Source: Sporichthyaceae bacterium
Lineage (GTDB): Bacteria; Actinomycetota; Actinomycetes; Sporichthyales; Sporichthyaceae
Length of the DNA stretch: 64,000 nucleotides
NCBI GenBank assembly: GCA_036269075.1
Contig: DATASX010000118.1
Location: forward strand, 1 to 64,000
Direction: 5' to 3'
Shown: piece after piece, positions 8,179 to 16,851 of the stretch
Numbering within the stretch: position 1 is the first letter of the stretch
How the letters are laid out: the number at the start of each line of letters is the position of its first letter
Translations under genes and position numbers: made by a program
The notes under the pieces: model-generated
Databases searched by the model: none
The model's input: the letters and a program-made list of their open reading frames with translations, nothing else
Told to the model about the DNA's origin: nothing

Positions 8179-8300
8179 TTGACGCGCCCACCGGTGAGGT
8201 CCTCGATCCGCAGCCGCGGACCGTTGCCGGCGTGGTCGATGCTCAGCCGAACCCGGGCGAACTCGCTGTCGACTGTGCCGAGCAATTCCTCGGCCGCCAT
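8073..8300 (-). CDS. small protein of unknown function coupled to the Rieske oxygenase
   Basis: 75 residues (start MAAEELLGTVDSEFARVRLS). Its ATG overlaps the stop of the beta subunit gene by one base (TGATG), so translation is coupled. The composition is soluble, mixed alpha/beta, with no cysteines, so it is not a ferredoxin. It is the last gene of the Rieske/thiolase operon. I do not recognise it; a small accessory subunit of the oxygenase is possible. It lies antisense to the end of the membrane protein gene. Codon use matches its neighbours and the start overlap supports a real gene. Confidence 0.62.
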   Translation of the reverse strand: MAAEELLGTVDSEFARVRLSIDHAGNGPRLRIEDLTGGRVNYLDALTLEALAWVSEEKLRELLDPSADRWRVPES

Positions 8301-8794
8301 CAGATCAGGAAAGACATGGTGTTTAGTGCCCGATCCCGGTCGACGAGCAGGATCTTCTTCCACGACATCCGCAGCTCGCCGTCGACCCGGCGCAGCCGGT
8401 ACTCGCACCGCCCCGCCCAGATCGTGGTCCCGCGGTCGCGGGACTCGACGGCCAGCATTGCCGCGCCCACCACGGTGTCGCCGTCGTGGTCGCCGAGCAG
8501 CTCCACGTTGGTGATCAGTCGGCACAGGCTGGAGTTCGGGCTCTGCGAGTGCCGCTTGCCGGTCTTGAGCTGCCGGATCCGGGTCCCGATCCGCGACCGG
8601 TTGTCGAACAGCACCGAGACCTGGGTGGTCGGGTCGGTCGCGGACTCCCCACCCGCGGGCACCCAGTAGACGGCGTCGTCGGTCCACAACGCCTCCCAGG
8701 CGTCGTAGTCGTGGGCGTCGGCCAGGCGCGCCTCGCGATAGAGGAACTGCTCGGCCTCCCCCAACTCGATGTCGGTGATCGTCGTCCCGGTCAC
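8300..8794 (-). CDS. aromatic-ring-hydroxylating dioxygenase beta subunit
   Basis: 164 residues from the GTG at 8794, which overlaps the alpha subunit stop by four bases (GTGA). It has the SnoaL/NTF2-like cone fold typical of these beta subunits: EAEQFLYREARLADAHDYDAW at the start, then WTDDAVYWVPAG, and a C-terminal sheet ending KKILLVDRDRALNTMSFLI. Beta subunits are structural and shape the alpha3beta3 hexamer. Its presence beside the alpha subunit shows a two-component-type oxygenase rather than a single-subunit Rieske enzyme. Confidence 0.88.
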   Translation of the reverse strand: MTGTTITDIELGEAEQFLYREARLADAHDYDAWEALWTDDAVYWVPAGGESATDPTTQVSVLFDNRSRIGTRIRQLKTGKRHSQSPNSSLCRLITNVELLGDHDGDTVVGAAMLAVESRDRGTTIWAGRCEYRLRRVDGELRMSWKKILLVDRDRALNTMSFLI

Positions 8795-10056
8795 GCCGCG
8801 GTTCCTTCCGCCATCGGGTCCATCAGCGTCAGCCAGTGCCGCCAGATCGCGCGCAACGTGAGCTCGTCGGTGTTGTTCCCGATCGTGTGACCGTCGGCGT
8901 CGATCCGCTCCCGCTTGAGTCCCCGGGCCAGCACCAGCCACTCCGGGAGGCGGGATGCCACACCACGCTGGTTGCGTTCGTACATCTCGGTGTCGTCGGC
9001 GAGCAGGAGCCCGGCCGGGCCGACCGAACCGATCGTCTGCTGCAGCATCCGCCGGTTCATCTCCTCGCCTTCGGCCAACTGGACGCAGGTCACGTGCTGC
9101 ACCGTTTGATTCACGGACAACGGCTGGATGACGAAGAGTTGGATCTCGGCGATGAACAGGTTCGGGAAGATCATCACGTGCGGCGATCCGTCGATGAGGA
9201 TCTCCTCGGCGCCGGCGCCGTAGGACTGCCGCATCCGCGCCACGTAGTTGGGAACCTTGTCCGCCGTCGTGCCGAACCAACCCATCGGCACGCCGAGCCG
9301 ACGGAATTCCGGGCGCAGATCGTTCTCCGTGTGACCGCCGCCGAGGTCGCGGCAGACCGCGGTCGACGACTCCCCGTAGAGGGCGCCGATGGCGCTGTTG
9401 GCGACCTGGAACACCGACGAGTGGACGAACTGCGGGTGGTAGCCGTCGGTCTCGTTCTCCAGCAGCATCTTCCAGTTCGCCGCCACACGATGCTGCAACC
9501 AACCGGCCGAAACCGCCACCTCGCCGGCCGGCGACAACCGACAGAGCCGGTCGAACGCGTCGGTGGCCGAGCCGAGGTGCTCGAGAAGTGACGGCCCGTC
9601 AGCCGCGAAGCTGCCGAAGACGAAGCCGCGGTACTCGGCGACGCGCGGGACGCGACCCAGCCCCAGTTCGGACTTCTCTATCACGCCGTCGTAGCCCTGC
9701 TTGTAGGGCATGCCGAGCAACGCGCCGTCGCTGTCGTAGGTCCACCCGTGGTACTGACACCGGAACGCCCGGGTGTTGCCACGTGGCGCGTCGCAGACCA
9801 GGTTCGCGCGGTGCGCGCAGCGGTTCTGCAGCAAATTGACCTTCCCCGCTCGGTCACGGGTCATGATGACGGACTGCGGACCGATGGACTTGACGACGTA
9901 GTCGTTGGGCTGCGGCACCTCGCTGACGTGGCCCACGTAGACCCAGGTCCGGTAGAAGATCCGCTCCATCTCCTCGGCGAAAATCTCCGGGTCCGTGTAG
10001 AGCGAGCCGTGCACCCGATCGGGCCGGACCAGGGCGTCGTAGTTCGTGACTGTCAT
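8791..10056 (-). CDS. Rieske non-haem iron ring-hydroxylating oxygenase alpha subunit
   Basis: 421 residues. The Rieske [2Fe-2S] ligands are Cys80-x-His82 and Cys100-x2-His103 (NRCAHRAN; FRCQYHGW). The mononuclear iron site is seen as NWKMLLENETDGYHPQFVH, with Asp204 as the bridging acid and His207/His212 as ligands; Asp354/355 (LLADDTEM) is the third ligand. All catalytic positions are intact. It should insert oxygen into an aromatic or alicyclic substrate using electrons from a ferredoxin and reductase, which are not encoded in this operon. Four-base overlaps bind it to the thiolase gene upstream and the beta subunit downstream. Co-transcription with CoA-dependent genes suggests the substrate is an acid or its CoA ester. 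Confidence 0.93.
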   Translation of the reverse strand: MTVTNYDALVRPDRVHGSLYTDPEIFAEEMERIFYRTWVYVGHVSEVPQPNDYVVKSIGPQSVIMTRDRAGKVNLLQNRCAHRANLVCDAPRGNTRAFRCQYHGWTYDSDGALLGMPYKQGYDGVIEKSELGLGRVPRVAEYRGFVFGSFAADGPSLLEHLGSATDAFDRLCRLSPAGEVAVSAGWLQHRVAANWKMLLENETDGYHPQFVHSSVFQVANSAIGALYGESSTAVCRDLGGGHTENDLRPEFRRLGVPMGWFGTTADKVPNYVARMRQSYGAGAEEILIDGSPHVMIFPNLFIAEIQLFVIQPLSVNQTVQHVTCVQLAEGEEMNRRMLQQTIGSVGPAGLLLADDTEMYERNQRGVASRLPEWLVLARGLKRERIDADGHTIGNNTDELTLRAIWRHWLTLMDPMAEGTAA

Positions 10057-11264
10057 GCCGCTTCCTCACTCAAGTCCTTGCCGACCACCGACACGAACGA
10101 GACGCAGGACCCCGGCCGGCCGCCGAGGTTGTGGGTCAGCCCGACCCGCGGGTCGGGCAACTGGCGGTCGCCTGCCTCGCCGCGGAACTGCAACCAGCAC
10201 TCGAAAAGCATCCGCAACCCGCTGGCCCCGACCGGGTGCCCGAACGACTTCAGCCCGCCGTCGGGATTGACCGGCAATCGGCCGTCGAGGTCGAAAGCCC
10301 CGTCCAGCACGTGTTTGACGGCCTCGCCCCGCCCGCAGAAGCCGAGGTCCTCCATCAGGACCAGCTCGGTCGGGGTGAAGCAGTCGTGGACCTCGGCCAG
10401 GTGGATCTGCCGGGCCGGGTCGTCGATCCCGGCCTGCCGGTAGGCATCGGTCGCGGAGGCCACGACCTCCGGGAACGTCGTCCAGTCGTAGCCCGGGTCC
10501 AACGCTCCGCTGCCCGGCCCGGCCACCAACGACAGGCCCTTCACGTACATCGGTCGGTCGGTCCACCGGTGGGCGTCCTCGGCGCGGACGATCACCGCCG
10601 CGGCCGCGCCGTCGGAGACCCCGGAGCAGTCCAGGACACCTAATCGGCCTGCAACCAGCGGGGAGGCCGCGATCTTCTCCTTCGGGATCGCCTTGCGGAA
10701 CTGAGCCCGTGGGTTGCGCGCCCCGTTGCAGTGGTTCTTCCACGCGATGTGGGTCATCGCCTCGCGGAACGTGCCCGGGTCGACGCCGTACTTGGCGCAG
10801 TAGGCCGGGTCGAGCATCGAGAACGCGGCCGGTGCGGTCAGCGTCAGGTCGGCGGACGTGCCGTCCGAGGCGATCTGCGGACGGACGAGCCCCGAGTACC
10901 CACTGTCCTTGAGCTTCTCGACACCAACGGCCATCGCGACGTCGTAGGCGCCGGAAGCCACGGCGTAGCAGGCGTTTCGGAACGCCTCCGAGCCGGTGGC
11001 GCAGAAGTTCTCCACCCGGGTCACCGGCCGGTACTCCAACGCCAGCGGCTTGGACAGGGTCAGGCCGGACATGCCCGAGGCCATCGTCCCCAGCCAGTAC
11101 GCGTCGATCTGATCCGACGTCAGATCACCCGAGGACAGACACTCGCCGGTGGCGTCCACCAGCAGGTCCTCCGCCGAGCGACCCCAGTGCTCGCCGAACG
11201 TCGTGCAACCCATCGCCACCACGGCCACGCGGTCGCGGATCCCGTTACTGGCCAACCGATTCAC
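10053..11264 (-). CDS. thiolase-like / lipid-transfer (SCP-x type) protein
   Basis: 403-residue thiolase-fold protein. The nucleophile region is NFCATGSEAF with Cys88; EVHDCFTPTEL (His293, Cys295) and SFGHPVGASG (His343) complete the usual active site. The missing loop and overall sequence place it with SCP-x/Ltp proteins rather than degradative FadA thiolases. Relatives such as steroid Ltp2 are retro-aldolases needing a DUF35 partner, and here the adjacent gene encodes exactly such a domain. The GTG start at 11264 overlaps the upstream gene by 20 bases. Downstream, ATGA overlap joins it to the oxygenase. Either thiolysis or aldol cleavage is possible; the DUF35 neighbour favours the latter or a thiolase/DUF35 complex. 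Confidence 0.85.
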   Translation of the reverse strand: MNRLASNGIRDRVAVVAMGCTTFGEHWGRSAEDLLVDATGECLSSGDLTSDQIDAYWLGTMASGMSGLTLSKPLALEYRPVTRVENFCATGSEAFRNACYAVASGAYDVAMAVGVEKLKDSGYSGLVRPQIASDGTSADLTLTAPAAFSMLDPAYCAKYGVDPGTFREAMTHIAWKNHCNGARNPRAQFRKAIPKEKIAASPLVAGRLGVLDCSGVSDGAAAAVIVRAEDAHRWTDRPMYVKGLSLVAGPGSGALDPGYDWTTFPEVVASATDAYRQAGIDDPARQIHLAEVHDCFTPTELVLMEDLGFCGRGEAVKHVLDGAFDLDGRLPVNPDGGLKSFGHPVGASGLRMLFECWLQFRGEAGDRQLPDPRVGLTHNLGGRPGSCVSFVSVVGKDLSEEAA

Positions 11265-12621
11265 CCCCGAGCAACGCGGCCTTCCAGAAGTAGTTGTGCA
11301 CGTTCCCGGTGGTCCACAATCGCCGGAACGTCAGCCCGACCCGCGCCCCGACGACGACTTCCGCGGGCTCCGCGTCGGCCAACTCGAGCAGGCAGCGCCC
11401 GCCGCCGTCGAAGTCGATCACTGCGCAGATCACCGGCGGCGACAACGAGTACGCCAGCCGGTCGACCGTGAAGGTCACCACCGAACCGATCGCCTCGGTC
11501 AACGGCGCGGCGGACATCACATCGACCGTCCGGCACGACGCGCAGACCCGCTGCGGCGGGAGATGCAGGAACCCGCACTTGTCGCAGCGCGATCCGACGA
11601 AAGCGAACTTCCAGTCCAGATTCCGAGCGCTCGGCGGAGCGGCCGGTCGCTCCGGCTCCGGGCGGCGCGGCGCCTCCCGCTCCAGCAGCCCGCGCCAGGT
11701 CAGGTAGGTCGGGTACGGGACGTCGCGGCCGGCGGCCAGCAACTGCCGTACCGACACCGCCGGACGCGCCGCGTCGATGCGGTCGGTGGCTCGCCACACC
11801 GTGGCCACCACGCCGTCGGAGACGCTCACCACCAGGATCGTGTTGCCGGGCTGCGCCCGGTCGAGCGCGTCGGCCAATCGGATCCCGACGTCGGCAGCCC
11901 CGGCGTTGCCCATCGGCAACGCGTCCGCGCCGCCCAGTCGGGCCAGGGCATCCGCGGCCACCCGGGTGTGCGGGCTGCTGACGACAACCAGATCGGCGGA
12001 CGCCAGTCCGGCATCGGCCAGGGCACGTCCGGCCGTCGCAGCGACCAGAGGCGCGTAGCTGTCCAGCCCGAACCGCTCCTCCCACTGACTGGCCGTCAGT
12101 TCCGACGGGAGCCGCCAGCGGTCCAGCAGTTCCGCGGTGGCGCAGGCCCGCGCCACCGGTACGGCCAACGCCTGCGCAGAAGGTCCGAATCGGAACGCGG
12201 CCGCGCCATCAGCGGCCTGGGACTCATCCGCGGAGCCCGGCCGGCCGACGCGCACGTCGGCGAGCACAGCCAAGCCACCACTGCCCGCGGCCGCGCGCAA
12301 GGCGCCCTCGCCGGACCGCACCGCACCGGCTACGTCGACCGCGAACGTCTCCTCGCCCAGGCCGAGGGCGGCGTGCACGGCGGCCGCGTTGGTCTTCTCC
12401 GCGTAGGCCGGCGACGTCGTCGCGAACCACAGCGACTCGACCGAGCGGTCCGGGACCAGGCCTCGGGCCGCAGCCACCGCCATCGTCGTGCTGTCCTCGT
12501 CGAAGGCCGCGACCACCCGGCGTCCGCGCCCGGAGCCCGACCCGAAAGCCGCCGCCACCTCGGACAGCGCCAGTCGGTGGACCGGCAGATGCACGCCGTA
12601 GCTCACGATCCCCAGAGTCAT
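11245..12621 (-). CDS. HMG-CoA-synthase-like protein with C-terminal DUF35 (OB-fold) domain
   Basis: 458 residues. About 1-310 is a condensing-enzyme fold like 3-hydroxy-3-methylglutaryl-CoA synthase. About 336-458 is DUF35, with a zinc ribbon (Cys346, 349, 360, 363: CDKCG...CASC) and an OB fold that binds CoA ester. At the nucleophile position the sequence reads DVAGAVRSG, with Val101 where condensing enzymes carry Cys, so the domain probably no longer forms an acyl-enzyme. In archaea, thiolase, HMG-CoA synthase and DUF35 form one complex; in steroid catabolism a DUF35 domain activates Ltp2. The gene overlaps the thiolase gene. First gene of the operon behind a GGAC-N5-GTCC site. Confidence 0.82.
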   Translation of the reverse strand: MTLGIVSYGVHLPVHRLALSEVAAAFGSGSGRGRRVVAAFDEDSTTMAVAAARGLVPDRSVESLWFATTSPAYAEKTNAAAVHAALGLGEETFAVDVAGAVRSGEGALRAAAGSGGLAVLADVRVGRPGSADESQAADGAAAFRFGPSAQALAVPVARACATAELLDRWRLPSELTASQWEERFGLDSYAPLVAATAGRALADAGLASADLVVVSSPHTRVAADALARLGGADALPMGNAGAADVGIRLADALDRAQPGNTILVVSVSDGVVATVWRATDRIDAARPAVSVRQLLAAGRDVPYPTYLTWRGLLEREAPRRPEPERPAAPPSARNLDWKFAFVGSRCDKCGFLHLPPQRVCASCRTVDVMSAAPLTEAIGSVVTFTVDRLAYSLSPPVICAVIDFDGGGRCLLELADAEPAEVVVGARVGLTFRRLWTTGNVHNYFWKAALLGGESVGQ

Positions 12622-12650
12622 CCGGCCCCGTTCGCAAACACCCCAAGTTA

Positions 12651-12669
12651 TCGGACACTGTGTCCAGAC
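12651..12669. promoter_or_regulatory. GGAC-N5-GTCC palindrome before the oxygenase operon
   Basis: TCGGACACTGTGTCCAGA contains the perfect GGACAC-T-GTGTCC repeat (12653-12665). It lies 32 bases upstream of the HMG-CoA-synthase-like gene, after the SDR stop. It implies a separate, regulated promoter for the downstream operon (12621 to 8073) even though the SDR upstream points the same way. Confidence 0.62.
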
Positions 12670-12706
12670 AAGATGTTAGGTGCTGTCCGGGCCCTCGGCA
12701 ACCGCC

Positions 12707-13432
12707 TCAGGCGCCGAGTCCCATCCCGCCGGAGACGCCGAGTACCTCACCGGTCACGTACGAGGCCGCCGGCGAGCACAGGAACGCCACCGCCGCGGCC
12801 ACCTCGGCCGGGCTGCCCAGCCGGCCCAACTGGGTCCCGGCGATCATCGCGGCCTCCATCACCGCACCGCGTTCACCCAACGCCCGCACCGCGTCCAGCA
12901 GCGGGGTCTCGATCGGGCCGGGGCACACCGCGTTCACGGTGATCCCGTACCGCGCGTTCTCCCGGGCGATGGACTTGGTGAACGCCAGCACCCCGCCCTT
13001 GGTCGCCGCGTACACCGCGTTGCCCTTGGAGCCGATCCGCCCGGCCTCCGAGGCAACGTTGACGATCCGGCCGTACCGGGCGCGTTGCATGCCCGGCAAC
13101 AGGGCCTGGGTGCACGCGAACACACCCTCCAGATTGACCGCGATCAGTCGCCGCCAGGCCTCGGGGGTGACGTCGGTGAACCAGGCGAACTGGTCGTACC
13201 CGGCATTGTTCACAAGGATCGCGGCGTCGATACCACCCAGCGTCGAGGCCACCGCGGCGGCATCCGCGACGTCAAGCACGACGGCGGTCCCGCCGACGGC
13301 GGCGGCGATCTCCTCGGCGGGTTCGGCATCGCGGTCGACGACGACCACCCCCGCACCGGCCGCGGCCAACGCCGCGCACACCGCGGCCCCGATTCCCCGG
13401 CCGCCCCCGGTCACAACCGCCACCGGAGTCAA
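12707..13432 (-). CDS. SDR family NAD(P)-dependent oxidoreductase
   Basis: 241-residue classical short-chain dehydrogenase. Cofactor motif TGGGRGIG near residue 9, Asp after the second strand (VVVDRD) favouring NAD, NNAGYD, and catalytic Ser...Tyr-x3-Lys (VYAATKGG). It should oxidise a secondary alcohol, for instance a hydroxyacyl-CoA made by the hydratases around it, or a ring diol. It lies 13 bases downstream of a crotonase gene in a five-gene run of same-strand genes (P450, MaoC, two crotonases, SDR). Confidence 0.9.
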   Translation of the reverse strand: MTPVAVVTGGGRGIGAAVCAALAAAGAGVVVVDRDAEPAEEIAAAVGGTAVVLDVADAAAVASTLGGIDAAILVNNAGYDQFAWFTDVTPEAWRRLIAVNLEGVFACTQALLPGMQRARYGRIVNVASEAGRIGSKGNAVYAATKGGVLAFTKSIARENARYGITVNAVCPGPIETPLLDAVRALGERGAVMEAAMIAGTQLGRLGSPAEVAAAVAFLCSPAASYVTGEVLGVSGGMGLGA

Positions 13433-13445
13433 CGAACACCGCCCA

Positions 13446-14264
13446 TCAGCAGCCCCGGAATCCCGGACGCCGCCGCTCGATCACCGCGGCCAGACCTTCC
13501 CGGGCATCGGCCGTCCCGGACAGTTCGGAGACCGTGCGCGCCTCGTCCGGCAACGCCTCGTCCAGCCCCCGGCCGATGCCCTCCCATAGCAGCCGCTTCG
13601 CGGCGGCCAGGGCCAACGGCGCCCCGGCAGCCAGCCCGCGGGCGACCTCGAACGTCCCCGGGAGCAACGCCTCATCCTCGACCACCCGGTTGACCAGGCC
13701 CAGGGCCAGGGCGTCCTCGGCCGTGAGCGTCGGGTTGCAGAGCACCAGTTCCATCGCCTTGCGCACCCCGACGATCCGGGTCAACGTCACCGAGGCACCC
13801 GCGTCCGGCGCCATCCCGGCCCGGGTCGCGCCCGGTAGGAAGCGGGCCGAGCGGGCCGCGATCACCAGGTCGGCCGCGCACACCAGCCCGAAACCGCCAC
13901 CGCCGGCGGCGTAGCCCTGCACGGCCAGGACCACCGGCAGCCGCGAGTGCACCAGCCCCGCGACGACGGCGGCGAGCCGGGCCGTGGCCGAGCGCAGGTA
14001 CTCCGGCAGCGCCTCGCCCTTGGCCGCGAAGTCCTTGACGTCGCCACCGGTGCAGAAGTTCGGGCCCTCCCCGGACAGCACCAGCACCCGCATCCGCGGC
14101 TCCGCCTCAGCGCGGGCCACGGCCTGCTGCAGTTCGGCCAGGAAGCTGTCGGTCATCGCGTTCGACGCCGCGGGCCGGTTCAGCCGCAGGTGCCCGACGC
14201 CGTCGCCGTACAGATCGAGCAGAACCTCACCGCGCCCGATCAACGGCTCGCTGTGTTCACTCAC
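13446..14264 (-). CDS. enoyl-CoA hydratase/isomerase family protein
   Basis: 272 residues from GTG 14264, which overlaps the stop of the next crotonase gene (GTGA). Oxyanion motifs are LSGEGPNFCTGGDVKDF and VQGYAAGGGGFG. The second acidic position is Asp (GMAPDAGAS) and the first is not acidic (GGGFGLV), again like isomerase-type members. The adjacent crotonase has the opposite pattern. Pairing of two different crotonases in one operon suggests two distinct steps, for example double-bond shift and hydration or ring hydrolysis. Substrate unknown. Confidence 0.88.
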   Translation of the reverse strand: MSEHSEPLIGRGEVLLDLYGDGVGHLRLNRPAASNAMTDSFLAELQQAVARAEAEPRMRVLVLSGEGPNFCTGGDVKDFAAKGEALPEYLRSATARLAAVVAGLVHSRLPVVLAVQGYAAGGGGFGLVCAADLVIAARSARFLPGATRAGMAPDAGASVTLTRIVGVRKAMELVLCNPTLTAEDALALGLVNRVVEDEALLPGTFEVARGLAAGAPLALAAAKRLLWEGIGRGLDEALPDEARTVSELSGTADAREGLAAVIERRRPGFRGC

Positions 14265-15025
14265 GCGTTCGTCCTCCGGGAGGTGAATGCCTCGACGGCT
14301 GCTGCGCCTGCAGTGCCGGTCAGGTGGTCCAGCACGGCTTCGGTCTCCGCGTCCCACCCGGCGGCCAGCGGCAGTTCCAGGCCGCTGCGGATCAGGCGCT
14401 TGGCGGCGGTGCGCGCCGCCCGGGACCCCCGGGTCAGCCGGGCGATCAGATCAGCCACCCCGGCGTCCAACTCGGCGTCGGGGAAAACCTCGTAAACCAG
14501 GCCCCAGTCGCAGGCCTGACGGGCCGTCAGCGAATCGCCGGTCAGGATCAGCGCGCAGGCCCGGGCCCGGCCGACCAGCCGGGGCAGCAGTTGGGTGCCC
14601 CCACCGCCGGGCACCTGCCCGAAGCGGGAGTGGATGTCGGCCAGCACCGCCGACTCGGCCGCCACCACGACGTCGCAGGCTTGGACCAACTCGAACCCGC
14701 CGGCCACCGCGTGCCCCTCGACGACGGCGACCACCGGGACCTCGGCGGCCGCGACCGCGTCCAGCGCCTCCCGGAAGGCGCCGAACAGCCCGGCCAGGGC
14801 CGCACGCCCCGTCAGGCGAAGCCGGTCGAGCTCGGCCACATCGCCGCCGGCACAGAAGGTCCCGCTCGCCCCGCGGATCACGATCACGTCGACCTGCGGG
14901 GCCAACTCCCGCACCCCGGCAGCGAGTTCGCCAGCCAACTCCACCGAGATCGCGTTGCGAACCTGCGGCCGGTCCAGGGTCAGTCGCCCCACGCGGCCCT
15001 CGACCGCTACCCGCACCGACGGCAC
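14261..15025 (-). CDS. enoyl-CoA hydratase/isomerase family protein
   Basis: 254 residues from the GTG at 15025, 7 bases after the MaoC stop. Oxyanion-hole segments: IRGASGTFCAGGDVAEL and VEGHAVAGGFELVQACD. Here the first acidic residue is kept (GGFEL) while the second is Gly (VPGGGGTQ). This complements the neighbouring crotonase, which keeps only the second. The protein could be a hydratase, isomerase or hydrolase; the motif pattern alone does not decide. Confidence 0.87.
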   Translation of the reverse strand: MPSVRVAVEGRVGRLTLDRPQVRNAISVELAGELAAGVRELAPQVDVIVIRGASGTFCAGGDVAELDRLRLTGRAALAGLFGAFREALDAVAAAEVPVVAVVEGHAVAGGFELVQACDVVVAAESAVLADIHSRFGQVPGGGGTQLLPRLVGRARACALILTGDSLTARQACDWGLVYEVFPDAELDAGVADLIARLTRGSRAARTAAKRLIRSGLELPLAAGWDAETEAVLDHLTGTAGAAAVEAFTSRRTNA

Positions 15026-15032
15026 AGGCAAC

Positions 15033-15488
15033 TCAGCCGTAGAACCGGGCGACGGCCTCGAAGACGCAAGCCGGCTTGGGCGCGTCCTTGATCTCCACGA
15101 CCCCGCCCAGCACCACCTGGATCCCACCGTCCAGCGCCGTGACCTCGTTCAGCGCCAACGTCATCCGCACCTGCGAGTCGACGCGCACCGGCGAGGGGTA
15201 ACGCACCTTGTTGAACCCGTAGTTGACGCCCATCCGCACCCCCTCGAGCCGGTAGATCTGGTCGATGAAGCCCGGGAACAGCGAGATCGTCAGCAGACCG
15301 TGGGCGATCGTCGCGCCGAACGGCCCCTTGGCCGCCCGCTCCGGGTCGATGTGGATCCACTGGTGGTCGCCGGTGGCGTCGGCGAAGGCGTCGATGCGTT
15401 TCTGATCGATCGTCAGCCAGTCGGAGGTCCCGAGTTCGGTCCCGACGGCCGCCGCGAAGACGTCCAAGCTCTCGAAGGTGCGCACCAT
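15033..15488 (-). CDS. MaoC-like (R)-specific enoyl-CoA hydratase
   Basis: 151-residue hot-dog-fold protein. The hydratase-2 signature is clear: DATGDHQWIHIDPERA with Asp41 and His46, then GPFGATIAHGLLT. Single-domain MaoC proteins of this length act as dimers and hydrate trans-2-enoyl-CoAs. It lies 6 bases downstream of the P450 gene and 7 bases upstream of a crotonase, within one operon. In steroid catabolism a MaoC-like/DUF35 pair works with Ltp2; here the DUF35 is fused to another protein, so a comparable complex is conceivable but unproved. Confidence 0.9.
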   Translation of the reverse strand: MVRTFESLDVFAAAVGTELGTSDWLTIDQKRIDAFADATGDHQWIHIDPERAAKGPFGATIAHGLLTISLFPGFIDQIYRLEGVRMGVNYGFNKVRYPSPVRVDSQVRMTLALNEVTALDGGIQVVLGGVVEIKDAPKPACVFEAVARFYG

Positions 15489-15494
15489 GCTCCT

Positions 15495-16748
15495 CTACAG
15501 GTTCAGCCGATAGGGCAGGCGCTTAACCGAGGACATGAAGTTGCCGACCAGGTAGTCGGGCTCACCGACCTCGAAGTCGGGTGCCCGACTCAGCAGCTCA
15601 CCCCAGATGCAGCGCAGTTGGGTGCGCGCCAGCATTGTGCCCAGGCAGTAGTGCGGTCCACCCCCGCCGAACCCGACATGCGGATTGGGGTCGCGCAGCA
15701 CGTCGAACTGCCACGGGTCGGCGAATGCCGCCTCGTCGCGGTTGCCGGACTGGTAGAACATCCCGACCCAGTCGCCGGCCGCGATCTGCACGCCGCCGAA
15801 CTCGACGTCGCGGGTGGCGGTGCGCCGGAAGGTCATCACCGGGGTGGCCCAGCGGACCATTTCCTCCACCGCGGTCCCGATGCGGCCCTCGAAGTCCTCC
15901 AGGAGGACCTTGCGCTGGTCGGGGAACTCGGTGAACGCGCTTGCGGTGTGCGAGATCGTGTTGCGGGTGGTGTCGTTCCCGGCCACCGACAACAGGATGA
16001 AATAGGCGGCGATCTCCTCGTCCAACAGTCGCCGGCCCTCGACCTCGGCCTGCACCAGCGCCGTCATCAGGTCATCGCGCGGGTCCTCCCGGCGGGCCTC
16101 GGCGATCCCCAGCGCGATCCGCAGCAGGCTCAGCGTCGAGTCCATCAGCAGCTCCTCGGGGAGCAGCTCACCGCGGACCTGATCATCGGCCCACGACGTC
16201 AGGCCGTCGACGCTCTCGGTCGCCTCGCCGCGGAGCTCGTCGTCAACGCCCATCATCTCGAAGATCGTCAGCATCGGCAGGCGACGAGAAACCGCCGCCA
16301 CCAGGTCGCCCTCGGGGTGCTGGAGAAGGTCGTCGACGATGCGCCGGGCCTGGCCGGCGATCTGGGCCTCGATCTGCGCCACCCGCCGCGGGGTGAATGC
16401 ACTCGAGCACAGCCGCCGCAGCTGCAGGTGCTTCGGGGAGTCCATCGCGAGGAACGAGCTGACGGTCTCCAGGATCGCCGTGGGGACGTCCTCGAGCGTG
16501 ATGCCCTCGCCGGAGACGAACGTGTCCGGGTCGGTGCTGATCGCGCGGATGTCGGCGTTGCGGACCACGGCCCAGAAGCCGTGGCTGTCCTCCGGCGGCA
16601 TCATCGAGCCCTCGGCAGGCGGGTGCCAGCTGACCGGTCGCTCGCGGCGCAGAACCGCCAACGACTCGTCGCGTTGGCGGGGGGTCCCCGACCAGAAGGT
16701 GAGCGGGGACAGAGATACGGGGTCGGGCTCCGGCTTCGCGGACGCCAT
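15495..16748 (-). CDS. cytochrome P450
   Basis: 417 residues from the ATG at 16748, with GAGAGGA before it. Canonical motifs: I-helix AGNDTTRN (oxygen activation), K-helix Glu-x2-Arg (EMVRWATP), and haem loop FGGGGPHYCLG with Cys368 as the thiolate ligand. The AGNDTTRN and FGGGGPHYCLG forms are common in actinobacterial P450s related to CYP124/125/142, which hydroxylate steroid and branched-lipid side chains; membership of those families is not proved. It would use an external ferredoxin and reductase, neither of which is nearby. It is divergent from the ABC ATPase across a shared GGAC-N5-GTCC site. Confidence 0.93.
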   Translation of the reverse strand: MASAKPEPDPVSLSPLTFWSGTPRQRDESLAVLRRERPVSWHPPAEGSMMPPEDSHGFWAVVRNADIRAISTDPDTFVSGEGITLEDVPTAILETVSSFLAMDSPKHLQLRRLCSSAFTPRRVAQIEAQIAGQARRIVDDLLQHPEGDLVAAVSRRLPMLTIFEMMGVDDELRGEATESVDGLTSWADDQVRGELLPEELLMDSTLSLLRIALGIAEARREDPRDDLMTALVQAEVEGRRLLDEEIAAYFILLSVAGNDTTRNTISHTASAFTEFPDQRKVLLEDFEGRIGTAVEEMVRWATPVMTFRRTATRDVEFGGVQIAAGDWVGMFYQSGNRDEAAFADPWQFDVLRDPNPHVGFGGGGPHYCLGTMLARTQLRCIWGELLSRAPDFEVGEPDYLVGNFMSSVKRLPYRLNL

Positions 16749-16851
16749 CACGAATCCTCTCGCTTTCCGGCGGGAGCGGCAGGGCGCAAAGCGCGCATAC
16801 TGTACGTCTCCGGACGGTCCCGACAGCCCGGAGCAGCAATCTTCGACCAAA

